Of a stretch of 64,000 nucleotides of DNA, positions 45,085 through 53,457 are shown in pieces. Below the pieces are notes generated by a model, which saw only the letters and a list, made by a program, of their open reading frames with translations, was not told the origin of the DNA and did no database searches. The stretch is from Calothrix sp. PCC 7507 (GTDB taxonomy: Bacteria; Cyanobacteriota; Cyanobacteriia; Cyanobacteriales; Nostocaceae), in NCBI RefSeq assembly GCF_000316575.1, contig NC_019682.1, positions 5,691,501 to 5,755,500 of the forward strand. Direction: 5' to 3'. The position numbers were made by a program, and so were the translations under genes. How positions within the stretch are numbered: the stretch's first letter is position 1; every line of letters begins with the position of its first letter.

Positions 45085-47670
45085 GTGAACCTCTCTCGTA
45101 GGTTGTTAATCTTTGTTAGTCCCAACAAAACTTGGTTGTCACCTTGTATTGCGGCTTCGGTATTAGCGTTTATTAGTTTTCCTGGCTGGCAAAAGTTTTT
45201 TACTAATCTAACTTTGCCTGTTCAGGTTGAAATGACAGCAGACGATGTTAAAAACGTTAAAGCTTACTGGGATAACCCAGCACTTCATCCTAATGCTTAC
45301 AAAATAATTCCGATCAAATCAGCAAAAACTCCTACTAATCAAACCTCTTCTACTGATTGGCGTATTAAGGTTGAAGCGTTAGCAGAAAAAGCATCTGACG
45401 CTAAAGGTTCTGAAGTCTGGATTGTAGATATCAGAACACCGGAAAACCAGATTAACTGGTCAAAAGCGTTAATGGGTGTGCAAAAGTGGGAACTAATTGA
45501 CAATCAATACGGACCTCAAGGTAAAATAGCTGCTGCTCGCGCTGGGCAACCGCAATCTTTAGAAGTGCTAGTGAAAGGTAGCAATTTAACTATCACATTA
45601 TTGCGTAGCCCTTGGAGCGGTAAAGTGCGGGTAACAGCCAACAGCCAAGCACGCGAAACCAATTTATATGCTCCTAACAGTGCTATTGAAAAGCTGTATT
45701 TTGAGCCGAAAAAAAATCAAAAATCTGAGCTTTACGAAATTAAAGTTACTAAAACACCTTGGCATCGACTCAAGTTTGTTCCAGATGCTGCTAATTCCGA
45801 TCAAGTGAAAATTGACTCCATTCAAATTGGGAATTTAAAAATTCAACCTGAAGCGAATGGAGAGTTTATTTTACCCTTCTACTTTTGGAATCAATTTAGT
45901 TGCGCTCTAGCTGCTACAGCTATCAGTTTTTTAGGGTTAACAATTTTATTTATCAGTATCGTAAATATCCAGCGACGAAATCCTCAATTTATTAGCTGGC
46001 AATGGTTCGATAAGCATCAGATGCCCAGAGCGATAATCAAACTTAAAATTGCAAATAAACAGACGCTAATCGTACCGTACAAAGCCCTCAAATACTTTCT
46101 GATTTCCTTAATAGTCTTAGTAAGCGGTCTTTGTTTAATAGAAGGTTATCTTGACTACATAGAAAAGAGCAAAATAATTCGATTGGGATCAACGCAAAAA
46201 TATCAGGTTGCCTCTATGTCTTTGCTGGCAACCTCTGTCACTCAAGCTAGAACCCAATCAGTAGGGCAGCGTCCACAACTATCCTCCTCAGCATGGCAAC
46301 AGGAAGACGATCGCATTAATCACAATAACAAAGAAAAAATCCTAACATCCGGTACGGTCAGGAATCCAGCACAAGGAGAGTGGATTTGGCGGTCAAAGGG
46401 ATTTCCTGTTAGTAAGGTAGCAACGAAACCCAAACGTATTCTTGTGATGGGAGACTCTTTTGTATGGGGTGATGGCTATAGTAATATGAATGATATTTGG
46501 TGGCGGCAATTACAGCGAGAATTAACTCGTAGAGGCTACGAGCAAGTAGAGGTAATTGCTGCTGGATTGTGTGGAGCTTCAACCCACCAAGAGTTAGAGC
46601 AAGCACGTAATCTTGTTCGAGTTTATAAACCAAACTTAATTATTTGGGGTTATGTAACGAACGATCCCGATGAAGGGGTTATTGAGCCATTTAATTATAA
46701 GTTCGTTAATCAAGACCCAATAATAAGGTTGATTACAACCTTAAGAGATAAAGCTGTTTTTCCGAGATTAAATACACTTCTGTTTGAGGCTCGTTCTCGA
46801 AAAGTTCCAGGAACAATGGATGAAAAAAGATTTGGCTATGAATATAGTCAATGGAAGTTAAAATTACTTGAAGGTAAAAATTTTGAGCTTTACAAGAAAA
46901 CAGTAAAAGAACTAGGGCATTTTCAAGTCAGTAGCGGTATCCCTAGATTTGTAATGACTTTGCCAACTTACCCTGATCGTGCTTACTTCACTACTCTATA
47001 CAGCAAAATTATCCCCCTATTTAAGGCAGAGAAAATAGCCATATATAACATCTTAGAAAATTTTCTCAAATTCTATTCAGGCTTTAACTCAAATCCTATT
47101 TATGCCACATTAGATCCTGTTTCCACTTGGCGCATCAATCCAGCCAATGGACATCCTGGCACTACCGCGACTCATTTTTATGGGGAACAAGCCGCAGACA
47201 TTCTCGAAGCTGATTATCCACAAGTATTAGGTGAACGAACTCCTCCAGCTAAACTACCAGCGATTCACATCAACGATTGGGTTCCTTACAACCTAAATCT
47301 AGTTGCAAGTTCTACGGGAATTTACACCTTTAAGTATCCTGAATCAGAAGAATATATGCTGCGTTTGCCAATTGGTAAACCCTTTGTGCAGCTAAATTTA
47401 GAAGTTCCTGTAGCCATTAAAGAAATTCGTCTTTCAGGAACTGGATTAAAAGCAGCGTCTTTGGATATAACAGCCGTAGATTCTCAACGCCAATTTGACG
47501 ACGGCACTATTTACTCTTTTGAAGAGAAGCAAGGAACATCTTTAGTTTGGAATTTGGAGGGACAGTCATCTGCAAAATCTGCTAATACAATTCGACTGTC
47601 AGCCAGCTTTCAAAATAATGATAGACAACTCACCCTAACCCTAATTCCAGGTGCAGGGAGGCAACCATGA
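45085..47670 (+). CDS. Membrane-anchored SGNH/GDSL hydrolase family protein
   Basis: GTG 45085 has GGAGA (45073-45077) at 7 nt. The 861-residue product has hydrophobic segments near 20-38, 270-300 and 335-355, with a beta-rich extracytoplasmic-looking domain between them. The SGNH catalytic domain starts at ILVMGDSFVWGDGY (nucleophile Ser458), with GYVTNDPDE in a later block and NGHPGTTATHFYG (His690) as the His block. A beta-sandwich C-terminus follows. Such proteins acylate or deacylate surface glycans. It overlaps the carbamoyltransferase start by 4 nt, a translationally coupled pair. Confidence 0.85.
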   Translation: MNLSRRLLIFVSPNKTWLSPCIAASVLAFISFPGWQKFFTNLTLPVQVEMTADDVKNVKAYWDNPALHPNAYKIIPIKSAKTPTNQTSSTDWRIKVEALAEKASDAKGSEVWIVDIRTPENQINWSKALMGVQKWELIDNQYGPQGKIAAARAGQPQSLEVLVKGSNLTITLLRSPWSGKVRVTANSQARETNLYAPNSAIEKLYFEPKKNQKSELYEIKVTKTPWHRLKFVPDAANSDQVKIDSIQIGNLKIQPEANGEFILPFYFWNQFSCALAATAISFLGLTILFISIVNIQRRNPQFISWQWFDKHQMPRAIIKLKIANKQTLIVPYKALKYFLISLIVLVSGLCLIEGYLDYIEKSKIIRLGSTQKYQVASMSLLATSVTQARTQSVGQRPQLSSSAWQQEDDRINHNNKEKILTSGTVRNPAQGEWIWRSKGFPVSKVATKPKRILVMGDSFVWGDGYSNMNDIWWRQLQRELTRRGYEQVEVIAAGLCGASTHQELEQARNLVRVYKPNLIIWGYVTNDPDEGVIEPFNYKFVNQDPIIRLITTLRDKAVFPRLNTLLFEARSRKVPGTMDEKRFGYEYSQWKLKLLEGKNFELYKKTVKELGHFQVSSGIPRFVMTLPTYPDRAYFTTLYSKIIPLFKAEKIAIYNILENFLKFYSGFNSNPIYATLDPVSTWRINPANGHPGTTATHFYGEQAADILEADYPQVLGERTPPAKLPAIHINDWVPYNLNLVASSTGIYTFKYPESEEYMLRLPIGKPFVQLNLEVPVAIKEIRLSGTGLKAASLDITAVDSQRQFDDGTIYSFEEKQGTSLVWNLEGQSSAKSANTIRLSASFQNNDRQLTLTLIPGAGRQP

Positions 47671-49502
47671 GCAAAATACGGATTCTCGGTATCTCTGCTT
47701 ATTACCATGACTCGGCGGCGGCTTTGGTCGAGGATGGTAAAATCATTGCAGCAGCCCAAGAGGAAAGATTTACCCGCATCAAAGCAGATGCAGAGTTTCC
47801 CCATCATGCTATTGATTATTGTCTAGAAGCTGCGGGAATCGACGAACATCAGTTAGATTATGTTGTTTTTTACGAAAATCCTGTTGTTAAATTTGAACGC
47901 TTACTCACAACCTATCACCTAACCGCTCCCAACAGTTGGCGGAGTTTTTTGAAAGCATTTCCCGACTGGTTAACCCGAAAACTCTGGCTAGAAAGTGAAA
48001 TTGCCAAAGAAATGGGGATTAAAAAACGGATTTACTTTTGCGATCATCACCTTTCCCATGCTGCTAGTGCGTTCTTTCCCTCTCCCTTCTCAGAAGCAGC
48101 TATTCTTACAATTGATGGAGTCGGCGAATGGTCTACTGCTACTTTTGGGATAGGACAGGAAAATCAAATTCAATTGCTAAAAGAAATTCGGTTTCCTAAT
48201 TCCTTTGGTCTGTTATATTCAGCCTTTACTTACTACACCGGATTTAAAATCAATAGCGGCGAGTATAAACTTATGGGTTTAGCTCCCTACGGAGAACCTA
48301 AATATGCCGATTTAATCAGAGAAAAGTTAATTCACCTCAATTCTGATGGTTCGATTATTTTGAACCAGTATTACTTTGATTATGTCGGCGGTTTAACAAT
48401 GACAAATGACCATTTTCACCAACTATTTGGCAGCGCACCCCGTTCACCAGAATCGCTGATTACTCAAAAAGAAATGGATATTGCCGCCAGTATCCAAGTT
48501 ATCTTGAACGAGGCCGTTTTAGCGATCGCACTCTACATTCATCAACAAACCCAGCAGGAAAATCTCTGTTTGGCGGGAGGTGTGGCGCTCAATGTAGTGG
48601 CAATGGGCAAATTATCCCGCGAGGGGCCATTTCGCCAATTATGGATTCAACCTGCGGCTGGGGATGCTGGGGGTGCATTGGGAGCAGCTTTATGGTTCTG
48701 GCATCAAAAACTAAGTAACATGAGAACTCCCATTCAACCTGATGCGATGCAAGGAGCTTTTTTGGGTACTAATATCTCCCCTGCTTCTGAGTTAGATGAT
48801 GCAATGCTAAAGCGTTTAGAAGCCGTTTGGCAGACTCATAGCGAGGAAGTACTGCAAGGATTAATTGCTCAAAAATTAGCAGAGGGTAAAGTTGTCGCAG
48901 TCGCACGGGGACGAATGGAATTTGGGCCGCGGGCTTTGGGAGCCAGGTCAATTTTAGCCGATGCTCGCTCTCCATATATGCAAAGCCATATAAATTTAAA
49001 GATTAAGTTTCGTGAGAGTTTTCGCCCTTTTGCACCGATGGTATTGGCAGAAGATGCAGCAGAGTATTTTGAGATTCAGCAAGAAAGTCCTTATATGCTG
49101 CTGGCTTATCCGGTGAAAGAGAGCAGACGGCTACACGCAGCAACAGAGGGTCTATTCGGCATTGATTTACTAAAAGTGCCACGTTCGGATATTCCGGCTG
49201 TAACTCATGTAGACTACTCGGCTCGTGTTCAGACTGTGGATAGCGATCGCCATCCCTTTATGCACGGAATATTAACCCAATTTAAAGCTTTAACTAGTTG
49301 TTCTGTAATTGTTAATACATCCTTCAACGTCCGAAGTGAACCAATTGTGAATACAGCCGAGGATGCTTATCGTTGTTTTATGGTAACGGAAATTGATTAC
49401 TTGGTTATTGGCGATCGCTTTTTTGACCGGAATGCCCAAAAACAGCAACCTCTTTCGGATGAAGAACGCACTCAATGGCTGAGGAGGTTTGAGCTTGACT
49501 AA
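47667..49502 (+). CDS. O-carbamoyltransferase (NodU/CmcH/TobZ family)
   Basis: The 611-residue product has the Kae1-like N-terminal ATPase domain (GISAYYHDSAAALVEDG, DHHLSHAASAFFPSPF with metal-binding His, LTIDGVGEWSTATFG, NSGEYKLMGLAPYG, LAGGVALNVVAMG). The C-terminal carbamoylation domain has GRMEFGPRALGARSIL, FRESFRPFAPMV and VNTSFNVRSEPIV. These enzymes move a carbamoyl group from carbamoyl phosphate through carbamoyl-adenylate to a hydroxyl, for example on a sugar. Placed between an SGNH hydrolase and an SxtJ-like membrane protein, it likely carbamoylates the surface glycan of this cluster. Confidence 0.95.
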   Translation: MSKIRILGISAYYHDSAAALVEDGKIIAAAQEERFTRIKADAEFPHHAIDYCLEAAGIDEHQLDYVVFYENPVVKFERLLTTYHLTAPNSWRSFLKAFPDWLTRKLWLESEIAKEMGIKKRIYFCDHHLSHAASAFFPSPFSEAAILTIDGVGEWSTATFGIGQENQIQLLKEIRFPNSFGLLYSAFTYYTGFKINSGEYKLMGLAPYGEPKYADLIREKLIHLNSDGSIILNQYYFDYVGGLTMTNDHFHQLFGSAPRSPESLITQKEMDIAASIQVILNEAVLAIALYIHQQTQQENLCLAGGVALNVVAMGKLSREGPFRQLWIQPAAGDAGGALGAALWFWHQKLSNMRTPIQPDAMQGAFLGTNISPASELDDAMLKRLEAVWQTHSEEVLQGLIAQKLAEGKVVAVARGRMEFGPRALGARSILADARSPYMQSHINLKIKFRESFRPFAPMVLAEDAAEYFEIQQESPYMLLAYPVKESRRLHAATEGLFGIDLLKVPRSDIPAVTHVDYSARVQTVDSDRHPFMHGILTQFKALTSCSVIVNTSFNVRSEPIVNTAEDAYRCFMVTEIDYLVIGDRFFDRNAQKQQPLSDEERTQWLRRFELD

Positions 49503-50109
49503 ATTCTCTTATTTACAAAGATTGAAGCAACGAAAACATCTGGCTCAACTTAAAGAACAGATTGTTTTTGGGCTAACTCTGGGTTGGTTGATGACGCTTG
49601 TTGGTGGTTTTCAGTATTTCTTTGCGATCGACAGCAATGATAATTTCTGGAAAGCCATTCTTTATATAGGAATAGGGTTAATAGCAATCAGTCTTATTCT
49701 TCCCTCTGCTATTTCTTTGTTCCAGAAATTCTTGCAAAAGCTGACAGAAAAGATAGGTGAAAAAATATTTATATTAATTCTTTTAGCTAGCTACTTTTTA
49801 TTTATTTTACCGATAGGAGTATTGCTAAGAAGACAAAAAACAAATAATTCATTCTATGCTTGGCAAGATAAATTTCTGGCTCAAGTTGAAGGATGGATAC
49901 AGTGGGAAAGTCAAGAGGATATACAACCGCTTCAGCTTGGGGCTAAAAAGCGTCCTTTAATGCTACAACTATTTTGGGTAGTTGCCTATTTCATTCGTAA
50001 CGGGCATTACTTATTACTTCCAGTGCTAGTTTTGCTGCTAGTTTTAGGTTTAATTCTGTTCTTTGTGAAAGCGTCTGCTTTTGCTCCCTTTATCTATACC
50101 TTGTTCTGA
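49495..50109 (+). CDS. SxtJ-like / DUF5989 fused membrane protein
   Basis: I chose TTG 49495 because GAGGAGG (49481-49487) lies 7 nt upstream; TTG 49489 is too close. The product (204 residues) has an N-terminal SxtJ-like part with paired membrane segments (FGLTLGWLMTLVGGFQYFF, YIGIGLIAISLILPSAISLF) and LPIGVLLRR. Its C-terminus (YFIRNGHYLLLPVLVLLL, FVKASAFAPFIYTLF) matches DUF5989. These two small proteins usually occur as separate genes beside carbamoyltransferases; here they appear fused. Role is unknown, presumably membrane recruitment of the modification complex. Confidence 0.75.
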   Translation: MTKFSYLQRLKQRKHLAQLKEQIVFGLTLGWLMTLVGGFQYFFAIDSNDNFWKAILYIGIGLIAISLILPSAISLFQKFLQKLTEKIGEKIFILILLASYFLFILPIGVLLRRQKTNNSFYAWQDKFLAQVEGWIQWESQEDIQPLQLGAKKRPLMLQLFWVVAYFIRNGHYLLLPVLVLLLVLGLILFFVKASAFAPFIYTLF

Positions 50110-50298
50110 TTTTAGTTAAACATAGATAATTTATCTAATGTAAGTCAGGCCAGTAGTGGCGTGGCAAGCCTAAAATAGTGTATTAGATGTAGGCTAGATT
50201 GACGCTAGGAAACCCAACATGGATCTTGCAAGCCCAACATATATATCGGTCTTGGGTGGAGCAATAGCGCAACCCAACCTACAATTTTTTGATCCTAA

Positions 50299-50347
50299 CT
50301 GTTACGCTTTTCCTTTACAGCTTCAACCGAGGATTTTCTAAATTTAA
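50299..50347 (+). pseudogene. 3' end remnant of a third UbiA-TPR fusion copy
   Basis: The segment encodes the terminal LQPRIF and stop found at the end of both UbiA fusion genes and stays similar to the copy 2 sequence (about 42036-42086) on both sides of that stop, roughly 40 of 48 bases by eye. It directly precedes the TPR-sulfotransferase start. Either a third copy was lost to deletion or this gene shares a transposed TPR end. Confidence 0.45.
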
Positions 50348-50353
50348 CTAAAT

Positions 50354-51580
50354 ATGACAGACCAACTAGAAAAATCAATTTATCATTACCAAAAAGCTCT
50401 AGTTATTAAATCTGATAATGCTGCTGTTCACAGTAAATTAGGACAATTATATGAAAATCAAACTAAAATTGAAGAGGCAATTTATCACTACATAAAAGCT
50501 ATTCAGTTTGACCCAAGTCATTTTCAAACATACTGGAAACTAAAATTCTCTTTATTGAATTTAGATCGGTTACCAAAAACAATCGATTCTAGTTTATTAG
50601 AAGCAGGAATTAGTACCTTGCGTCAGTCAATTCAGCTTCAACCCAATTTTTATTTTGCTCATACTGTCTTGGGCAACTTACTAACTCAACAAGGCAAAAT
50701 AGAGGAGGCAATAGCTTGTTACCAAACTGCCAGTTATAAACAAACACTATTATCTTATCCCGAATTAGTAGAAAAGCATTGGAATTATCATCAAAAACGA
50801 CAGCCAGATTTTCTGATTACGGGTTTTATGAAATGTGGTACTACCTCCCTTTATTCGTATCTAAGCTCTCATCCTCAAATCCTACCTGCCGTTGACAAAG
50901 CACTTCGCTTTTTCACAGATTTTTTAGACCAAGGACTTGATTGGTATCTAGCTCATTTTCCTGCTATTTTAGACAGTAGGAATTATCTGACTGGTGAAGC
51001 CACTCCTATATACATTAATTTTCCTAGCCTAGCTAGTAAAATATATGATTGCTTCCCCAATATAAAACTGATAATTCTTTTAAGAAATCCAGTAGAGAGA
51101 GCGATATCTTCTTATTATCATCAACATCAAGCATACGGTCATTATAAACTAATACAGGGTAGTATAACTAATACTATAGAAAAAGTTTTAACGAGATTAC
51201 ATAATTTGCCAAGTTTATTATTGCTTGAACCATCAGTTCTTAAGAAGAATTACCAAAATGATTACATAGATGATGTATTGTTGCCTCATTTAGTAGGCAG
51301 TTTATATATATATTACATAAAACAATGGCTAAATATTTTTCCTAAAGAACAAATTTTAATTATCAAGAGTGAAGACTTGTACAATAATCCATCAGTAACG
51401 ATGAAGCAAGTTTATGATTTTCTGAACTTACCTCATGCTCAACTGAGCGAATATCGCAATTCAAATCCTGGTTCATATCCTCCCATTAGCAATGAATTAC
51501 GCGGTCAGTTAGTAGAGTTTTTCCGTCCTTATAATCAGCAACTAGAGGAATATTTAGGGATGAACTTTAAATGGGATTAA
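50354..51580 (+). CDS. TPR - sulfotransferase
   Basis: Residues about 1-130 of 408 are TPR units (SIYHYQKALVIKSDNAAVHS, AIYHYIKAIQFDPSHFQTY, LRQSIQLQPNFYFAHTVLG). The sulfotransferase domain follows: the 5'-phosphosulfate loop GFMKCGTTSLY (157-167), the 3'-phosphate motif LRNPVERAISSYY (about 243-255) and a C-terminal YNQQLEEYLGMNFKWD of the NDST-like group. It transfers sulfate from PAPS to a hydroxyl or amine, here probably a sugar. PAPS would come from the cysC product at 58194. It is paralogous to the gene at 51992. Confidence 0.92.
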   Translation: MTDQLEKSIYHYQKALVIKSDNAAVHSKLGQLYENQTKIEEAIYHYIKAIQFDPSHFQTYWKLKFSLLNLDRLPKTIDSSLLEAGISTLRQSIQLQPNFYFAHTVLGNLLTQQGKIEEAIACYQTASYKQTLLSYPELVEKHWNYHQKRQPDFLITGFMKCGTTSLYSYLSSHPQILPAVDKALRFFTDFLDQGLDWYLAHFPAILDSRNYLTGEATPIYINFPSLASKIYDCFPNIKLIILLRNPVERAISSYYHQHQAYGHYKLIQGSITNTIEKVLTRLHNLPSLLLLEPSVLKKNYQNDYIDDVLLPHLVGSLYIYYIKQWLNIFPKEQILIIKSEDLYNNPSVTMKQVYDFLNLPHAQLSEYRNSNPGSYPPISNELRGQLVEFFRPYNQQLEEYLGMNFKWD

Positions 51581-51991
51581 GACAAATTATACATAAACAA
51601 ATATAAAGCTAAAATAGAACTGATACCAATACTGCGTAGGTTTTGAAGATTTGTAGGTTGGGTTGAACTTTAGTGTTACCCAACAAAGCCCTGGAAATGT
51701 TGGGTTTCGTTCCTCAACCCAACCTACACATTTTTATTTTTTAGCCAAAACCTACGCAGTATTGGAACTGATACTAATCACGAAAATTCTGATACAGATA
51801 TAGCATTTTCCAGGTAAATGCGGTACACGCTTGGGAACCGTATGAACATTGTTGTGCCCATACGAGCAATAATCATCTTTCTAACTTTAGTGGGCTTTAT
51901 ACCCACAATTGAGGTTTTTATTGATACTCCTAACCTTCTGCCTTCTCCTATCGGAGACGCTCCGCAAACGTCCCTCTGCCTTTCTTTATAA
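51581..51991. other. Intergenic region containing a MITE
   Basis: Between two convergent sulfotransferase genes lie a 140-bp MITE (51626-51765) and a small dispersed repeat with ATCGGAGACGCTCCGC near 51950-51966. No gene is supported. Confidence 0.6.
51626..51765. mobile_element. 140-bp MITE with perfect 20-bp inverted repeats and 8-bp target duplication
   Basis: CCAATACTGCGTAGGTTTTG (51626-51645) is the exact reverse complement of 51746-51765. AACTGATA flanks both sides (51618-51625 and 51766-51773), an 8-bp target-site duplication. Inside is a second inverted repeat, TGTAGGTTGGGTTGA (from 51652) against TCAACCCAACCTACA. The intact duplication suggests a fairly recent insertion. Confidence 0.88.
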
Positions 51992-53428
51992 TTATTCCCA
52001 ATTAAATTTCATACCTAGAAAATCTTCTAACTTCTGATTGTGCGGTTGAAAAAAATCAGATAATTTTTTGCGTAATTCGTCGTTATTTTTTGAATAAGAA
52101 CCAGAATTAACCTTGGGGTATTCTGAAAGCGAGTAATCAGTTATTTCTAAAAAATTATAAACCTGTTTCATAGTTTTATCTGTTTGATTATAAAGGTCTT
52201 CACTTCGCAAAATTAGAAACTGTTCTCTCGGAAAAACAGCCATCCATTTTTCTAAGAAATAGAAGTATAAACCAACCCAGAGATATCCTTTTTCTGTTTG
52301 CCAGTATTTCTCAATGACCTGAGTGGGGTCTGCCATACCTTTTAAGATTTCCAATTCGGAGGTCATCGCTACTTCTAAAGAGCGATTTTCTCTCATGCTT
52401 CTAAGATGCATATTGTATTGAGAAATTGCTCTGGTAACAGGGTTACGTAATATAGCAATTAGCTTGATTTTGGGAAATAGCTGAAATACTCTTTTTTCAA
52501 CTTCATAGCTACCGAGATACCAAGGAGTTGCTTCTCCGGTTAAAAAGCCTCCTTCTACAGGAAGGGGAGGAAAATGAGCTAGATACCAATCAACTCCGAG
52601 GTCAAATTTTTTATTAAAAAAATGTAATTCTTTGTCGGTAGCTGGGAGAATTTGAGGGTGTTGGCACAGATAATAGTAAAGCGAAGAAGTGCCAGCTTTA
52701 CCCATGCCAATAATCAAGAAACTTACATCATCAATTTTAGGAGAATTTATGTACTTAGTTGTAATTTTTTGACTCAAATAAATTGTTCTATAAATGGCAG
52801 TTTTATAGGCAGTAATTGCCTCAGATACTTTACCTTGTGCAGTTAACATATCTCCTAAAACTACATAAGCATAGGGTGAAGTTAAACATCCTTGAATTAG
52901 TTGATGATAGAAGGTGATTATTCTCTCTAATTGGTTGGGTTGAGGGAAAAAACAATAGTTGATTATACAATTCAATGTAAAATAAGATAAAGATAAGGAT
53001 GGTTCAATTTCAATCGCTTTCATATAAGCAGTAATTGCCTCATCCCATTGCTTTTTTTCTTTGAAATCATATCCCAATCCAATGGCATCCTTCCATGTCT
53101 TCGCATCAGCAGCCGTTTTCACTGTCTCAGAACGTGACAGGAGCAGATGAAAGCTTTCATAATCCAATTTCTTTTGGAGAATATTTTGAATGGCAGTAAT
53201 TTCTTCTCCTTCAAAACCTAAAGTTTGTAATATCTTGTTTAAGATTTTAGGTACTGATGCTAAATCTGGTTGAATTTGCAAAGCTTCTTGGCAAACTTCG
53301 AGAGCTTTCTCTAATTCTCCTTGTTCATAATAAAGTTCGGCTATTTTGTCATAAATGGCTAGGTTGTCAGGCTTTATCTGTAGAGATTTTCGATAATGAG
53401 TTACTAATTTTCTTAGCTGGTATTCCAT
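51992..53428 (-). CDS. TPR - sulfotransferase
   Basis: The 478-residue product has N-terminal TPRs (HYRKSLQIKPDNLAIYDKIA, ALEVCQEALQIQPDLAS) and a second TPR pair near 115-215. The sulfotransferase domain has the PAPS loop IIGMGKAGTSSLY (239-251), LRNPVTRAISQYN as the 3'-phosphate motif, and a C-terminus (PHNQKLEDFLGMKFNWE) like that of the paralogue at 50354. It lies 29 nt downstream of the ABC transporter ATPase gene on the same strand, so sulfation and export are probably co-expressed. Confidence 0.92.
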   Translation of the reverse strand: MEYQLRKLVTHYRKSLQIKPDNLAIYDKIAELYYEQGELEKALEVCQEALQIQPDLASVPKILNKILQTLGFEGEEITAIQNILQKKLDYESFHLLLSRSETVKTAADAKTWKDAIGLGYDFKEKKQWDEAITAYMKAIEIEPSLSLSYFTLNCIINYCFFPQPNQLERIITFYHQLIQGCLTSPYAYVVLGDMLTAQGKVSEAITAYKTAIYRTIYLSQKITTKYINSPKIDDVSFLIIGMGKAGTSSLYYYLCQHPQILPATDKELHFFNKKFDLGVDWYLAHFPPLPVEGGFLTGEATPWYLGSYEVEKRVFQLFPKIKLIAILRNPVTRAISQYNMHLRSMRENRSLEVAMTSELEILKGMADPTQVIEKYWQTEKGYLWVGLYFYFLEKWMAVFPREQFLILRSEDLYNQTDKTMKQVYNFLEITDYSLSEYPKVNSGSYSKNNDELRKKLSDFFQPHNQKLEDFLGMKFNWE

Positions 53429-53457
53429 AATTCCTGCTTGGGCTTTTAGCTTTATTA

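Noticed and set aside
47610-47807. Minus-strand frame across the SGNH/carbamoyltransferase junction
   Set aside because: It is antisense to two well-supported overlapping genes and has no domain features.
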